A DNA stretch of 64,000 bases, taken from Arthrobacter sp. CAU 1506. GTDB lineage: Bacteria > Actinomycetota > Actinomycetes > Actinomycetales > Micrococcaceae. Shown piece after piece: positions 52,029-60,813 of this stretch. The first letter of the stretch is position 1. Every line of letters begins with the position of its first letter. The stretch spans positions 1 through 64,000 of the forward strand of contig NZ_SUKC01000016.1 in the NCBI RefSeq assembly GCF_005047635.1. The letters run 5' to 3'. A program made the position numbers and the translations under genes. The notes under the pieces are model-generated. The model was given only the letters and a program-made list of their open reading frames with translations, was not told where the DNA came from and searched no databases.

Positions 52029-54032
52029 ATGGACAATCCGGGCATCTATCGTGTAGCCATCGTGGGCGCAGGCCCGCGGGGCACCTCCGTGTTGGAACGA
52101 ATATTGTCCAACCAGCAGGCACGCGGCGGGGCCCGGCTGCGGATCCATCTGGTGGACCCGTTCCCGCCGGGGCCGGGGCATGTCTGGCAGCCGAACCAAT
52201 CGCGGTTGTTCCTGATGAACACGCCCTGCCTCTTCCCCACGGTGGTGCCGGCGCCGGGGACCGACCAGGTGGGACCCGATCCGGTGGCGGGGATGACGTT
52301 CGAGGCCTGGCGCTCCGCCGTAGCGGACGGCAACATTCCCGATGTGCCGCCAGCCGACGCGGAGGAGGCAGCAGCGCTGGGGCCCGCCGATTTTCCCAGC
52401 CGTGCGCTGTACGGCCGCTACCTAGCCTGGACCTTTGCGCACCTGGCCGCCCGGACCGGAGCGGATGCCTCGCTGACCGTTCATGCGGCCGAAGCCACCG
52501 GCCTGGCACGGCACGACGGCGGGTGGCAGCTGGAGTTGGACGACGGCACCACCCTGCCTGCTGACGCAGTGGTGCTGGCGCTGGGCCATGTGCCTGCGGC
52601 GCTGAACCCGGAGCAGCAGCAGCTCCAGGATGCGGCCGCCCGGCATGGGCTGAACTATCTGCCGCCGAATGTGCCGGCCGATGTGGACTGGGGCAGGCTT
52701 CCGCCCGGGCGCACGGTGCTGGTCCGCGGAATGGGCCTGAACTTTTTCGACCTGATGGTCCAGGTGACCGAAGGCCGCGGCGGACGGTTCCTGCCCGCGA
52801 CAGACAGCCAGCCGCTGACCTACCTTCCGTCGGGGAAGGAACCGCGGCTGGTGGCCGGATCCCGGCGCGGCACCCCCTACCGGGCCAAGGCCAGCATCAA
52901 CAGCTACATTCCGGCCGGCGTGGAGCTGCAGCACTTCACCACACACACGGCCCGCCTGTTCGCCGAAGCCGGCGTGCAGCCGGGTTTCGACCACGATCTG
53001 TGGCCCATGCTGCACCGCGACGTTTATTGGACCTATTACTCCACCCTGGCGCGGGAACAACCGGAATGCCTCAAGGTGCCACCGCAGGAGCTGCTGGCCG
53101 GGCTGGACCACCTGCTGGCGGAGAAATGGGAGCCAGGAAACCGGACGTTGCTGACACGCGTCCGGACCTACCTGGCCGAGCGGGTCAGCGAAGACAAGCT
53201 GCTGGACGTGGAAGCCCTGGCCAAACCCTTCGGCGGGCGGAAGTTTGGGTCCGCGGCGGAGTATCAGCAGGCGGTGCTGGGCTATCTGGACGCGGACGCG
53301 GAGGGTTCGGCGCGGGGTACCGATGATCCGCTCAAGATGGCGGTTGGGGCCCTGAACGCCGGCCGCTCGTTGCTCAAGAAGATCGTGGCCGACGGCGGCA
53401 TCACCGAGGAATCATGGCTGGCCGAACTGCGCGGCTGGTTCGAACCGCTGGTCGAGGGACTGGCCAGCGGACCACCGGTGCAGCGCATCGAGCAGTTAGC
53501 GGCCCTGGCGCGGGCCGGCGTCGTGCAGTTTGCGGGTCCCGAGCCGGTGTACCAGGTGGACCCGGCGACCGGCCGCTTCCGGGTCACTTCGCCGTGGGTC
53601 GACGGCGCGGAATACAGCGCCGCCTACCTGGTGGAGGCGATGATGCCGGTCAACCGGGTGGCCCATAGCCGGTCGCCGCTGCTGCGCCGGATGTTCGAGG
53701 ACGGCCTGGCCCGGCCCAAGCTGATGATTGGGCCGAACGGAGCGCCGGTGACCGGTTCAGGCCTGGATGTCACGCAGCCGCCGTACCGTCCGCTGGACCG
53801 GAACGGGCAGCCGGTGCAGGACCTGTACGTCATCGGGTTGCAACTGTCCGCGGTGCAGTGGGGCACCTCGATAGCCGCCGAAGCCGGGGCTTCCGGCGAG
53901 ACCGGCGGCCGGACGTTGCAGGATGCCGACCGGATAGCCCGTGCCATCTTGGACGCCGCGGACCAAAGAAGCCTGGCCGGCGCCGCGCAGGCGGGCACCG
54001 CCGTCGTTGGCAGCAGGAGCCAAGCCGGCTGA
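52029..54032 (+). CDS. FAD/NAD(P)-binding protein (NAD_binding_9)
   Basis: A 667-residue flavoprotein with an N-terminal dinucleotide-binding loop VAIVGAGPRGTSVLERIL (in part) and FLMNTPCLFPTVVPAP, features of the FAD-NAD(P)-binding domain found in HI0933/NAD_binding_9-type proteins. A second Rossmann-type segment VLVRGMGLNFFDLMVQVTEG (in part) follows. The C-terminus contains AVQWGTSIAAEAGA. Related actinobacterial proteins are annotated only as FAD/NAD(P)-binding, some lying in biosynthetic clusters. The reaction is unknown. The stop codon is inside the first unit of a 28-base tandem repeat. Confidence 0.86.
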   Translation: MDNPGIYRVAIVGAGPRGTSVLERILSNQQARGGARLRIHLVDPFPPGPGHVWQPNQSRLFLMNTPCLFPTVVPAPGTDQVGPDPVAGMTFEAWRSAVADGNIPDVPPADAEEAAALGPADFPSRALYGRYLAWTFAHLAARTGADASLTVHAAEATGLARHDGGWQLELDDGTTLPADAVVLALGHVPAALNPEQQQLQDAAARHGLNYLPPNVPADVDWGRLPPGRTVLVRGMGLNFFDLMVQVTEGRGGRFLPATDSQPLTYLPSGKEPRLVAGSRRGTPYRAKASINSYIPAGVELQHFTTHTARLFAEAGVQPGFDHDLWPMLHRDVYWTYYSTLAREQPECLKVPPQELLAGLDHLLAEKWEPGNRTLLTRVRTYLAERVSEDKLLDVEALAKPFGGRKFGSAAEYQQAVLGYLDADAEGSARGTDDPLKMAVGALNAGRSLLKKIVADGGITEESWLAELRGWFEPLVEGLASGPPVQRIEQLAALARAGVVQFAGPEPVYQVDPATGRFRVTSPWVDGAEYSAAYLVEAMMPVNRVAHSRSPLLRRMFEDGLARPKLMIGPNGAPVTGSGLDVTQPPYRPLDRNGQPVQDLYVIGLQLSAVQWGTSIAAEAGASGETGGRTLQDADRIARAILDAADQRSLAGAAQAGTAVVGSRSQAG

Positions 54033-54090
54033 CGTGGGCAGCCGGGGCCAGGCCGGCTGACGCCGGCAGCAGGAGCCAGGCCGGCTGACG
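54009..54090 (+). repeat. Three-unit tandem repeat, period 28, over a stop codon
   Basis: Units at 54009, 54037 and 54065 share GGCAGC...GCCGGCTGACG with few differences (middle unit has CCGGGG for AGGAGC). Each ends with GGCTGA, so the stop codon of the FAD-binding gene exists in three copies, probably by recent slippage. Confidence 0.85.
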
Positions 54091-54104
54091 CCGGCAACGG
54101 AGCG

Positions 54105-54159
54105 AACGAACGGGCCCTCCCCACACTGAGAAGTACAGCGTGGGGAGGGCCCGTTCGTT
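54105..54159. terminator. Strong bidirectional terminator
   Basis: Perfect 20-base arms (54105-54124 and 54140-54159; AACGAACGGGCCCTCCCCAC) around a 15-base loop, between convergent genes. No long T-run, but stem strength is high. Confidence 0.8.
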
Positions 54160-54169
54160 GACGTGCTGG

Positions 54170-57100
54170 CTAGCGCTTACCGCCGCCGTTGCCGCGGTCC
54201 TTGTCCATGTCCAGGCCCACGATGATCGGATCGTGGTCACTGGCCCGGTAGGGATCCGGAGCGTAGAAATTGGTGGCGTTGTAGTTGTACCGGCTGTATT
54301 CCAGCGCGATCGATTCCACCGAGTTGATGTTCCAGATGTCGGCGCCCTTGACCTTCGCGTCCGCTGCGGGCGAGGCGAAGATGTAATCCAACGAGCCAAC
54401 CATGCCGCCGAAGCTGTAGCTGTGCTCGCCGGTCTTGGCGCCCTGGTCCACGTACCCGGCCTCGGTGAGGACCTTGATCGGGTCCTCCTGCGCGTAGGAG
54501 TTGAAGTCACCGGTCAGCAGCACCTTGCCGGTCCGGAACTTCTCCTGCATCTGCTCCGCGAAGCCCACCAGCGAATGCGCCTGTGCGGTGCGGGCTGCAT
54601 TCCAGGCGCCCTGACCGTGGTCGGCGTTCTCACCGGAGCTCGGGCCGGAGCCCTTGGACTTGAAGTGGTTGGCGATCACCACGAAGGTATCCGACGGGCC
54701 GTTCTTGGCCTTGAACGCCTGGGCCAGCGGCTTGCGCGCGTTGGCGAAGGCTTCGGTGTCGTTGTGGATCACCGACTCCTGGACCGTCTTCACCTCGTCC
54801 TTCTTGTAGATGAAGGCCGTGCGGATGAAGTCTTCGTCCCCCAAGGCCGGCAGTTCCTCCGGTGACCGGACGTAGTCCCAGCCGCCGTGCTGCGGCCCCT
54901 TGCCGGAATGCTTGCCGTTGTGGCGGGTGTCGCCCAGATCCGCGTTCAGTGCCTTGGTCAGTGCGGCCAGGGCAGCGTCGCGGTCCTTGCCGAACTGGGC
55001 GGAGTTCTCAATCTCCTCCAGCGCCACGATGTCCGCATCCAGCGCGTTGATGGCCGCCACAATCTTGGCCTGCTGGCGTTCCAGGTTCTCCGCGTCCCAG
55101 GCGCCGCGGGCATCGCAGTTGCGGGCCGTGATCGGATTGCCATCGCGGTCGGTGAACGCACCGCACCCCGCCACCTGGTCACCGGTGGTGCTGAAGTAGT
55201 TCAGCACGTTGAACGAGGCCAGCTTGACCCCGTCCACCTGTTCCGGAGCGTCGGTGCGGGTGTTCTGGAACGACGCCGGCTGGACGCTTTCCGCGTTGTC
55301 CACCGTCAGGTGGCCCAGCGGCTGGAATCGCCAGAGATCGAACCGGTAGTCCAGCACCACGTTGGTGTCGAACGTGGCCGGGGCGCCTACCCGCACCGGA
55401 TCTTCGGTGGACAGGTAGGGCAGCGGGATGTCCTTGTTGGCATCCGCGCCCAGGTAGTTGACGCTCGAGCCGTCGTCCAGCGTGACGGCCAAAGCGGCGT
55501 TCTTCTCCGTTTCGGCCCAGAACTTGTCCGAGCCGTAGGCGCCGACGGCGGTGGGCTGCACCAGCGCCGAGTCCCCGGCGGCAAGGCCGATCTCGCCGTA
55601 CTGGTTCAGGGAGAAGTTGTCGGTGACGGTGAAGCCGCCCTGCGGGCTGAGCAGCATGCCCTCGAACTTCTCGCGCTCCGTCTCCGTGGCCGGCCAGCCG
55701 ATGCTTGCCGCCTTCGGTGCCTCCGCGGCTTCCGTCAGGACGGTCAGGCCTTCGGCGCCGACGGTGATCTCGGTCAGGCCGTGGAACTCGCTGACCTTGC
55801 CGATGACTTCCACGAAGTCGCCGGTTTCCACGTCACCGACGGTCTCGGGGGAGTAGACGAACACGGCGTCTGAGGCGGTCCGGTCGGTGGTGTTGGTGTC
55901 GCCGCCGGTGCCTTCGGTCTGCAGGTAGTAGCCGTCGAAACCGCCGGTGGCGTAGGCCGCGGTCACCACGCCGCGGGTTGTCACGGTCTTGCCGGCCAGC
56001 GGGCTTTCCGTGCCGGTGCCCTGGATTTCAGCGATCGTCGCTGCTTCCGGCTCGGGATCACCGCCGCCGTTGTCCTCGCCGGAACCCTGCGGGGAGATGT
56101 CTGCGCTGAGGCTGAAGTCCGCCGCGTTGTTGTTGGTGTCGGTCCCGTCGGTGCGGTTCATCGACCGGACATCCGTGTTGCCCCTCGGCGACTGGGCCGC
56201 TTCGGTCTCGAACGTGTTCGAGGTGCCGTAGCCCAGCAGGTCCACAACATTGCTGCGGTCGATTACCGAACCGGTGCCCAGATCGGCCACCGCGCCGGCC
56301 TGGTTGGCCAGCAGCAGGGTGCCGTTGGTTCCGGACGGCGTCAAGGTGGTCACCAGATCCGGTTCCGGCAGCTTTTCGCCGCTGCCGCCGTTGGAGTTTG
56401 CCTGCACCAGGTAGTAGCCGCCGGCCTCGATGCTGCCGGACAGTGCTGCCACACCGGTGGGGTTTCCGGTCCCGCCTGCCGAGCGGTACTGCAGCGACCA
56501 GCCGTCCAGGCTGACCTCCGCGTCGGTGGGGTTGTACAGCTCGATGAACTTGTTCTGGAAGGCGGCTCCGGCGCTGCCGCCGGAGAGGTAGGCCTCGTTG
56601 ATCACCACATGGTCGCCGCCGCTGCTGCCACCGGACTCGATGGCGGACGGCAGCCGGAGGGTGGTCCCGGACGGGGTTGCCTTGAGCTCGAAGTAACCGC
56701 CGTTCAGCGCGGCAGGCGCGGTGAACTCGATGGAGGCACCGCCGTCGGCCACCGGGAAGGTGCCCAGTTCCGTGCTGGTGCCGGCCGCGTCAACGTAGGC
56801 GAGCGCCACTTCGGTGTTGACGGGGGCGCCCAGCGAGGTCAGATCCAGCTTGGCGACCTTTACGCTGACCTGCTGGCCCGGGCTCACTGATTCCGGCGTC
56901 CCGGCCACCTGCACGGTGCGGCGGGCGAAGTCCGGGGAGAGCGGGCTGTTGTCCCGGATGTAGGCGATCCACGCGTCGCGGTCCACCAGGCCAGAGTCCC
57001 GGGTGTCCGCGCCCTCGGTGAAGACATGGAAGTTGTCGCCGCCCTGGGCCAGGAAGCTGAAGGTGCCCACCCGGTAGCCGCGCTCCGGATCCAGCGGTTC

Positions 57101-58582
57101 GCCGTTGACCTGGACACCGGTGATGCGCTCGCCTTCGGGCAGCGCCGGGTCGTAGGTGTAGTTGACGTTCTTGCTGAGGCCCAGCTGCAGGTAGGCACGG
57201 CTGGGCACCTCACCGGCGGCGGTGCGCTGCCATTGCTGCTCCAGCATGGTCTTGACCTGGGCGCCGGTCAGCGTGGTGGTCCACAGGTTGTTCAGGAAGG
57301 GCAGTACTCCGTTGGCCTCGGCGTAGGTGATCGTGCCGTCGGGTGCGTAGTAGAGCTCGTTGCGCAGCCCGCCGGGGTTCACTACACCGATCTCTGCGCC
57401 GCCGCGGTCGGCGGAGGCGAGGGAAGCCAGCAGCGAGTCGGCCACCAGGTTGCCCAGCGTCGACTCAGAGCCGCGGTCGTCGCGGTCCGGCTCTGTATCC
57501 GCGTCCGGACCGTCGGGCAGGAAAGCGGTGGTGATGTCGCCGGTCACCGAGCCGACCTGCTGGGCGCCGACTTCCTCGGCGTTTTCCAGTGCGGCCTGGA
57601 CGATCGAGGACACTTCGGCCACCCGCGGATAAGCGGATACCAGCTCGCCGTCGGCGGTGCCGGTGCGGGGCACAACGGCGGCGGTGTGCGCCAGCACCTC
57701 GTCGGTCGCGGCGTCGTAGCTCAGCTGCACCTGGCCGATGTTCGCACCGTAGGAACCGGTCTGCACCACGGGCCGCGTTTTGCCGTCCGCACCCGGAACC
57801 GGGGCGTCGAAGCTGTAGGCCTGGTGCGTGTGGCCGTTGAAAATGACGTCCACGTCCGGGCCGGTCTCGTTCACGATTCGGCTGAACACCGCGCTCGCAG
57901 CCACCGCGCCGGCCAGATCCGTGTTCGTGTTCGCGCCTTCGTGGTAGGAAGCCATGATGACGTCGGCTTCGTCGCCGGTGCCGTCGGTCAGCTCGGCCGC
58001 CACCCGGTTGACGGCGTCCACCGGGTCGCCGAACTCCACGTCGGCGATCCCGCCCGGGGACACCAGCGAGGCGGTCTCCTCGGTGACCACGCCGACCACG
58101 CCGACGGTCACACCGTTGACCGGGACCAGTTCGTACTCGGGCAGGGCCGGTTCGGTGGTGCCGGCCCGGTACACATTGGCGCCCAGCTGGGGGTACTTGG
58201 ATGCGGGGGCCACACGGTCCGTCAGGTCCTCGAAACCGCGGTCGAACTCGTGGTTGCCCACCGCCGTCGTCGCCAGTTCGAGGGCGTTGAGCACATCGAT
58301 GGTCGGCTGGTCCTGCAGGGTGGAAGACGCGAAGACCGAGGCCCCGATGTTGTCCCCGGCGGAGGTGAACACTGTTCCCTCCGGGTTCTGCGCCCGAAGC
58401 TGTTCCACGGTGCCGGCGAACTTGACCGTGTTCGCGTCGATCCGTCCGTGGAAGTCGTTGATGCTCAGCAGGTTGAGTTCGACCGGATCGGCCGCATGCG
58501 CGGGTAACGCCGCGAATGGCGCCGCTACCAGGCCTGCCGTCAGGACCGCAGCCAGCGCGGTCTTCGGTGATGAAGTAGCCAT
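54170..58582 (-). CDS. Secreted 5'-nucleotidase/ExeM-type nuclease fusion
   Basis: A 1,470-residue exported protein. Signal peptide residues 1-30 (ALAAVLTAGLVAAPFAALPAHAA in part, cut after AHA). Metallophosphatase domain with INDFHGRID and VGNHEFDRGFEDL, then a 5'-nucleotidase C-terminal domain, a lamin-tail (LTD) domain around 660-800 (INEAYLSGG, FIELYNPTDAEVSLDGW), an OB-like domain, and a C-terminal endonuclease/exonuclease/phosphatase domain (LASFNVLNYF, VALEEIENS, LLTGDFNSYAQEDP, YRASDHDPIIVGLDM). No sortase or anchoring signal, so it is released. It likely digests extracellular DNA and dephosphorylates nucleotides for phosphate and nucleoside supply. Confidence 0.93.
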   Translation of the reverse strand: MATSSPKTALAAVLTAGLVAAPFAALPAHAADPVELNLLSINDFHGRIDANTVKFAGTVEQLRAQNPEGTVFTSAGDNIGASVFASSTLQDQPTIDVLNALELATTAVGNHEFDRGFEDLTDRVAPASKYPQLGANVYRAGTTEPALPEYELVPVNGVTVGVVGVVTEETASLVSPGGIADVEFGDPVDAVNRVAAELTDGTGDEADVIMASYHEGANTNTDLAGAVAASAVFSRIVNETGPDVDVIFNGHTHQAYSFDAPVPGADGKTRPVVQTGSYGANIGQVQLSYDAATDEVLAHTAAVVPRTGTADGELVSAYPRVAEVSSIVQAALENAEEVGAQQVGSVTGDITTAFLPDGPDADTEPDRDDRGSESTLGNLVADSLLASLASADRGGAEIGVVNPGGLRNELYYAPDGTITYAEANGVLPFLNNLWTTTLTGAQVKTMLEQQWQRTAAGEVPSRAYLQLGLSKNVNYTYDPALPEGERITGVQVNGEPLDPERGYRVGTFSFLAQGGDNFHVFTEGADTRDSGLVDRDAWIAYIRDNSPLSPDFARRTVQVAGTPESVSPGQQVSVKVAKLDLTSLGAPVNTEVALAYVDAAGTSTELGTFPVADGGASIEFTAPAALNGGYFELKATPSGTTLRLPSAIESGGSSGGDHVVINEAYLSGGSAGAAFQNKFIELYNPTDAEVSLDGWSLQYRSAGGTGNPTGVAALSGSIEAGGYYLVQANSNGGSGEKLPEPDLVTTLTPSGTNGTLLLANQAGAVADLGTGSVIDRSNVVDLLGYGTSNTFETEAAQSPRGNTDVRSMNRTDGTDTNNNAADFSLSADISPQGSGEDNGGGDPEPEAATIAEIQGTGTESPLAGKTVTTRGVVTAAYATGGFDGYYLQTEGTGGDTNTTDRTASDAVFVYSPETVGDVETGDFVEVIGKVSEFHGLTEITVGAEGLTVLTEAAEAPKAASIGWPATETEREKFEGMLLSPQGGFTVTDNFSLNQYGEIGLAAGDSALVQPTAVGAYGSDKFWAETEKNAALAVTLDDGSSVNYLGADANKDIPLPYLSTEDPVRVGAPATFDTNVVLDYRFDLWRFQPLGHLTVDNAESVQPASFQNTRTDAPEQVDGVKLASFNVLNYFSTTGDQVAGCGAFTDRDGNPITARNCDARGAWDAENLERQQAKIVAAINALDADIVALEEIENSAQFGKDRDAALAALTKALNADLGDTRHNGKHSGKGPQHGGWDYVRSPEELPALGDEDFIRTAFIYKKDEVKTVQESVIHNDTEAFANARKPLAQAFKAKNGPSDTFVVIANHFKSKGSGPSSGENADHGQGAWNAARTAQAHSLVGFAEQMQEKFRTGKVLLTGDFNSYAQEDPIKVLTEAGYVDQGAKTGEHSYSFGGMVGSLDYIFASPAADAKVKGADIWNINSVESIALEYSRYNYNATNFYAPDPYRASDHDPIIVGLDMDKDRGNGGGKR

Positions 58583-58817
58583 TTGGCCCTATCTCTCAAG
58601 GTGGAAGTGATGATCCGCGCACCCAGGGAACGGCTGCGGCACGGCTGCACGGTGCAAGCACCGCTCCCCAGTTCAGCTGGCTGGGATGAACGGGAGGTTA
58701 CCCGAGGGCCAGATGTAGCGGAATACTTCTATGAAAGAACAGCTTCAAATAGGGTGAAACGTTCGCCAAGGCTTGACAGAAAGGGCCGAGCCCGTTGCTC
58801 GGGGTGCCCGACTCGGC

Positions 58818-59318
58818 TTAGCGGCGGCTGTCCTTCAGCGTGCCGGTGGTTGGGGCATCCTTGGCACCCACCAGGCAGAGCAGTTCCCGGTCCTGCTCGC
58901 CGCTCCAGCTTTCCTCGGTGGGGTTCAGGTGGATCAGTTCCAGCTCGGAGTCGTCGTAGGGGACGCCGGCGAAAGCCTTGAACTCGGCCACGCAGAACTC
59001 TTCGGCCTTGGCCGCCACTTCCTCGTCGCCGGGATAGTCTCCGTCCGGCAGGTTGCTGGCCGCGAACGCCTCCAGTTCGTGGGGCTGATCGCACGGCACG
59101 AACTCCACCTCGGTGAGGCGCTCGGCACGCGGGTTGTTCAAGCAGTCACCCACTTTGATGGCGTAGGCGCCGGCGGAAGCGGCTTCGGTCACGGCTCCGG
59201 ATTCATCCCGCGGCGGTTCCTGCGGGCCGCCCAACCCGCAACCGCTCAGCGCTGCCAAGAGGACGACGACGGCGGACGCCATGAGTGGGCGGCGGACAGG
59301 TGCGGGCTGGCTGGGCAC
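58818..59318 (-). CDS. Septum formation family lipoprotein
   Basis: A 166-residue exported lipoprotein: the signal segment MASAVVVLLAALSGCGL ends in a lipobox (LSGC). The mature part carries the septum-formation family signature VGDCL, VPCDQPHELEAFA and later EFCVAEF and LLCLVGAKD, with paired cysteines likely forming disulfides outside the membrane. GTG at 59318 has GAGGAG five bases upstream. The family is often near septation genes in actinobacteria, but its mechanism is unknown. Confidence 0.88.
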   Translation of the reverse strand: MPSQPAPVRRPLMASAVVVLLAALSGCGLGGPQEPPRDESGAVTEAASAGAYAIKVGDCLNNPRAERLTEVEFVPCDQPHELEAFAASNLPDGDYPGDEEVAAKAEEFCVAEFKAFAGVPYDDSELELIHLNPTEESWSGEQDRELLCLVGAKDAPTTGTLKDSRR

Positions 59319-59410
59319 GGGTTCTCCTCGGGGCTTTGATGCAACGGCTCCTAGCCGAGGTTATACCGGCGGCGCGAGGGAGGCAGAATGCTTCACTCCG
59401 GCCGGACCCC

Positions 59411-59491
59411 CGGTGCCACCTTCTCGCCCCGGCGCCACCGCCTTCTCGCCCCGGTGCCACCTTCTCGCCCCGGCGCTACCGCCTTCTCGCC
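59411..59491 (+). repeat. Short imperfect tandem repeats, 19-22 bases
   Basis: Four units of the type GGYGCYACC(GC)CTTCTCGCCCC follow one another (starting at 59411, 59431, 59453 and 59472), alternating with and without GC. A degenerate fifth unit continues to about 59520. Located between the lipoprotein promoter region and tRNA-Ser; non-coding as far as I can see. Confidence 0.75.
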
Positions 59492-59524
59492 GTTGGCACC
59501 GCCTTCGACCGCCTTCTCCCGTGG

Positions 59525-59569
59525 AAAAGCAGCAGGTGCCCGGGCCGGACGGCCAGGACACCTGCTGCT
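59525..59569 (-). terminator. Intrinsic terminator of tRNA-Ser(TGA)
   Basis: Eleven-base arms AGCAGCAGGTG and CACCTGCTGCT enclose a 20-base G/C-rich loop that can extend the pairing (CCGGGCC/GGCC). AAAA at 59525-59528 gives the T-run on the minus strand. Confidence 0.7.
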
Positions 59570-59573
59570 GAAG

Positions 59574-59661
59574 CGGAAGGTATGGGATTTGAACCCATGA
59601 GACGGGGTTACCGCCTACTGGTTTTCAAGACCAGCTCCTTCGGCCGCTCGGACAACCTTCC
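59574..59661 (-). tRNA. tRNA-Ser (anticodon TGA)
   Basis: Class II tRNA with GGAAGGT/ACCTTCC acceptor, long variable arm, anticodon loop CTTGAAA (anticodon TGA, reads UCA), T-arm GTTCAAATC. CCA is not encoded. Confidence 0.95.
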
Positions 59662-59751
59662 TCACCTTGTAGTCTGACACGGAGGGGTGTACCCGGGCAA
59701 AGCGCGTACGCTCAGGGTTTCCGTGTCCGGAGCAGGCGAAGGGAGGCCGGC

Positions 59752-60732
59752 ATGAAAGCGGTTTTTTACGAGGGAGCAGGCGGGCCCGAGGTCTTGAGGC
59801 TGCGGGAGGCAGAAGCCCCGCAGCCGGCGGAGGGCGAAGTAGTCATCGATGTGGCAGCGGCCGGGGTGAACCGCGCCGATGTCCAGCAGCGCCTTGGCGT
59901 CTACCCGCCGCCGCCCGGCGCATCCGAGATTCCTGGCCTGGAGGTGTCCGGCCGCGTGTCCGCGGTCGGCGCCGGAGTCACCGCGCTGCGGGTCGGCGAC
60001 GAGGTGTGCGCCCTGCTGGCCGGGGGAGGGTACGCCGAACAGGTGGCGGTCCCTGCCGGCCAGGTGCTGCCGGTGCCCCGCGGCGTGGACCTGGTGACGG
60101 CGGCGGCGCTGCCGGAAGTGGCCGCGACGGTTTTCTCCAATCTGTTTATGACCGCCGGCGTGCAGGCCGGTGAAACCGTCCTGATCCACGGCGGGGCCGG
60201 CGGCATCGGCACCATGGCCGTCCAGTTGGTCGATGCGTTCGGAGCCGTCCCGGCGGTGACGGCGGGCAGTCAGGAAAAGCTCGACGTCGCACGGGGCCTG
60301 GGCGCCGAGGTGCTGATCAACTACCGCGAGGAAGACTTCGTGGAACGGATCAAAGAGGCTACCGGCGGCCGCGGCGCGGACGTCATCCTGGATGTAGTGG
60401 GTGCCAAGTACCTGCAGCGGAACGTGGATGCCCTCGCCACGTCCGGCCGCCTGGTCGTGATCGGCCTGCAGGGCGGAGCCAAAGCGGAACTGAATCTGGG
60501 CCAGTTGATGGCCAAACGAGGCGCGGTCATCGGAACCACGCTGCGGGCCCGCCCAACGGAGGAAAAAGCCGCCATCATGCGTGCGGTTGCCGAGCATGTG
60601 TGGCCGCTGGTGGTCTCCGGGGACGTCACGCCGCAGGTGCACCGCACCTTTGCCCTGGCGGACGCTGCCGCGGCCCACGAGTACTTCGATTCGGGCGCCC
60701 ACACCGGCAAGATCCTGCTCACCACCGGCTGA
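59752..60732 (+). CDS. NAD(P)H quinone oxidoreductase (PIG3/zeta-crystallin type)
   Basis: A 326-residue zinc-independent medium-chain dehydrogenase/reductase. N-terminal MKAVFYEGAGGPEVLRLRE (in part), GVNRADVQQRLGVYPPPPGA (in part) and the NADPH-binding loop LIHGGAGGIGTMAVQL match quinone oxidoreductases of the PIG3 group. It reduces quinones or related carbonyl compounds with NADPH. GGGAGG stands five bases before the ATG. Followed after 80 bases by cstA on the same strand; no strong terminator between. Confidence 0.94.
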   Translation: MKAVFYEGAGGPEVLRLREAEAPQPAEGEVVIDVAAAGVNRADVQQRLGVYPPPPGASEIPGLEVSGRVSAVGAGVTALRVGDEVCALLAGGGYAEQVAVPAGQVLPVPRGVDLVTAAALPEVAATVFSNLFMTAGVQAGETVLIHGGAGGIGTMAVQLVDAFGAVPAVTAGSQEKLDVARGLGAEVLINYREEDFVERIKEATGGRGADVILDVVGAKYLQRNVDALATSGRLVVIGLQGGAKAELNLGQLMAKRGAVIGTTLRARPTEEKAAIMRAVAEHVWPLVVSGDVTPQVHRTFALADAAAAHEYFDSGAHTGKILLTTG

Positions 60733-60813
60733 AACGGACCGCTCCGTTCCCTGTAGACGGCGGCGCTGCTACGGTGCATCGTTAATAGCATCGGCGTTCC
60801 ACGAAGGGGGAGC

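Noticed and set aside
57026-58507. Plus-strand frame of about 493 codons opposite the nucleotidase
   Set aside because: Shadow of the nucleotidase domain; His/Val/Gly-rich composition without domain.
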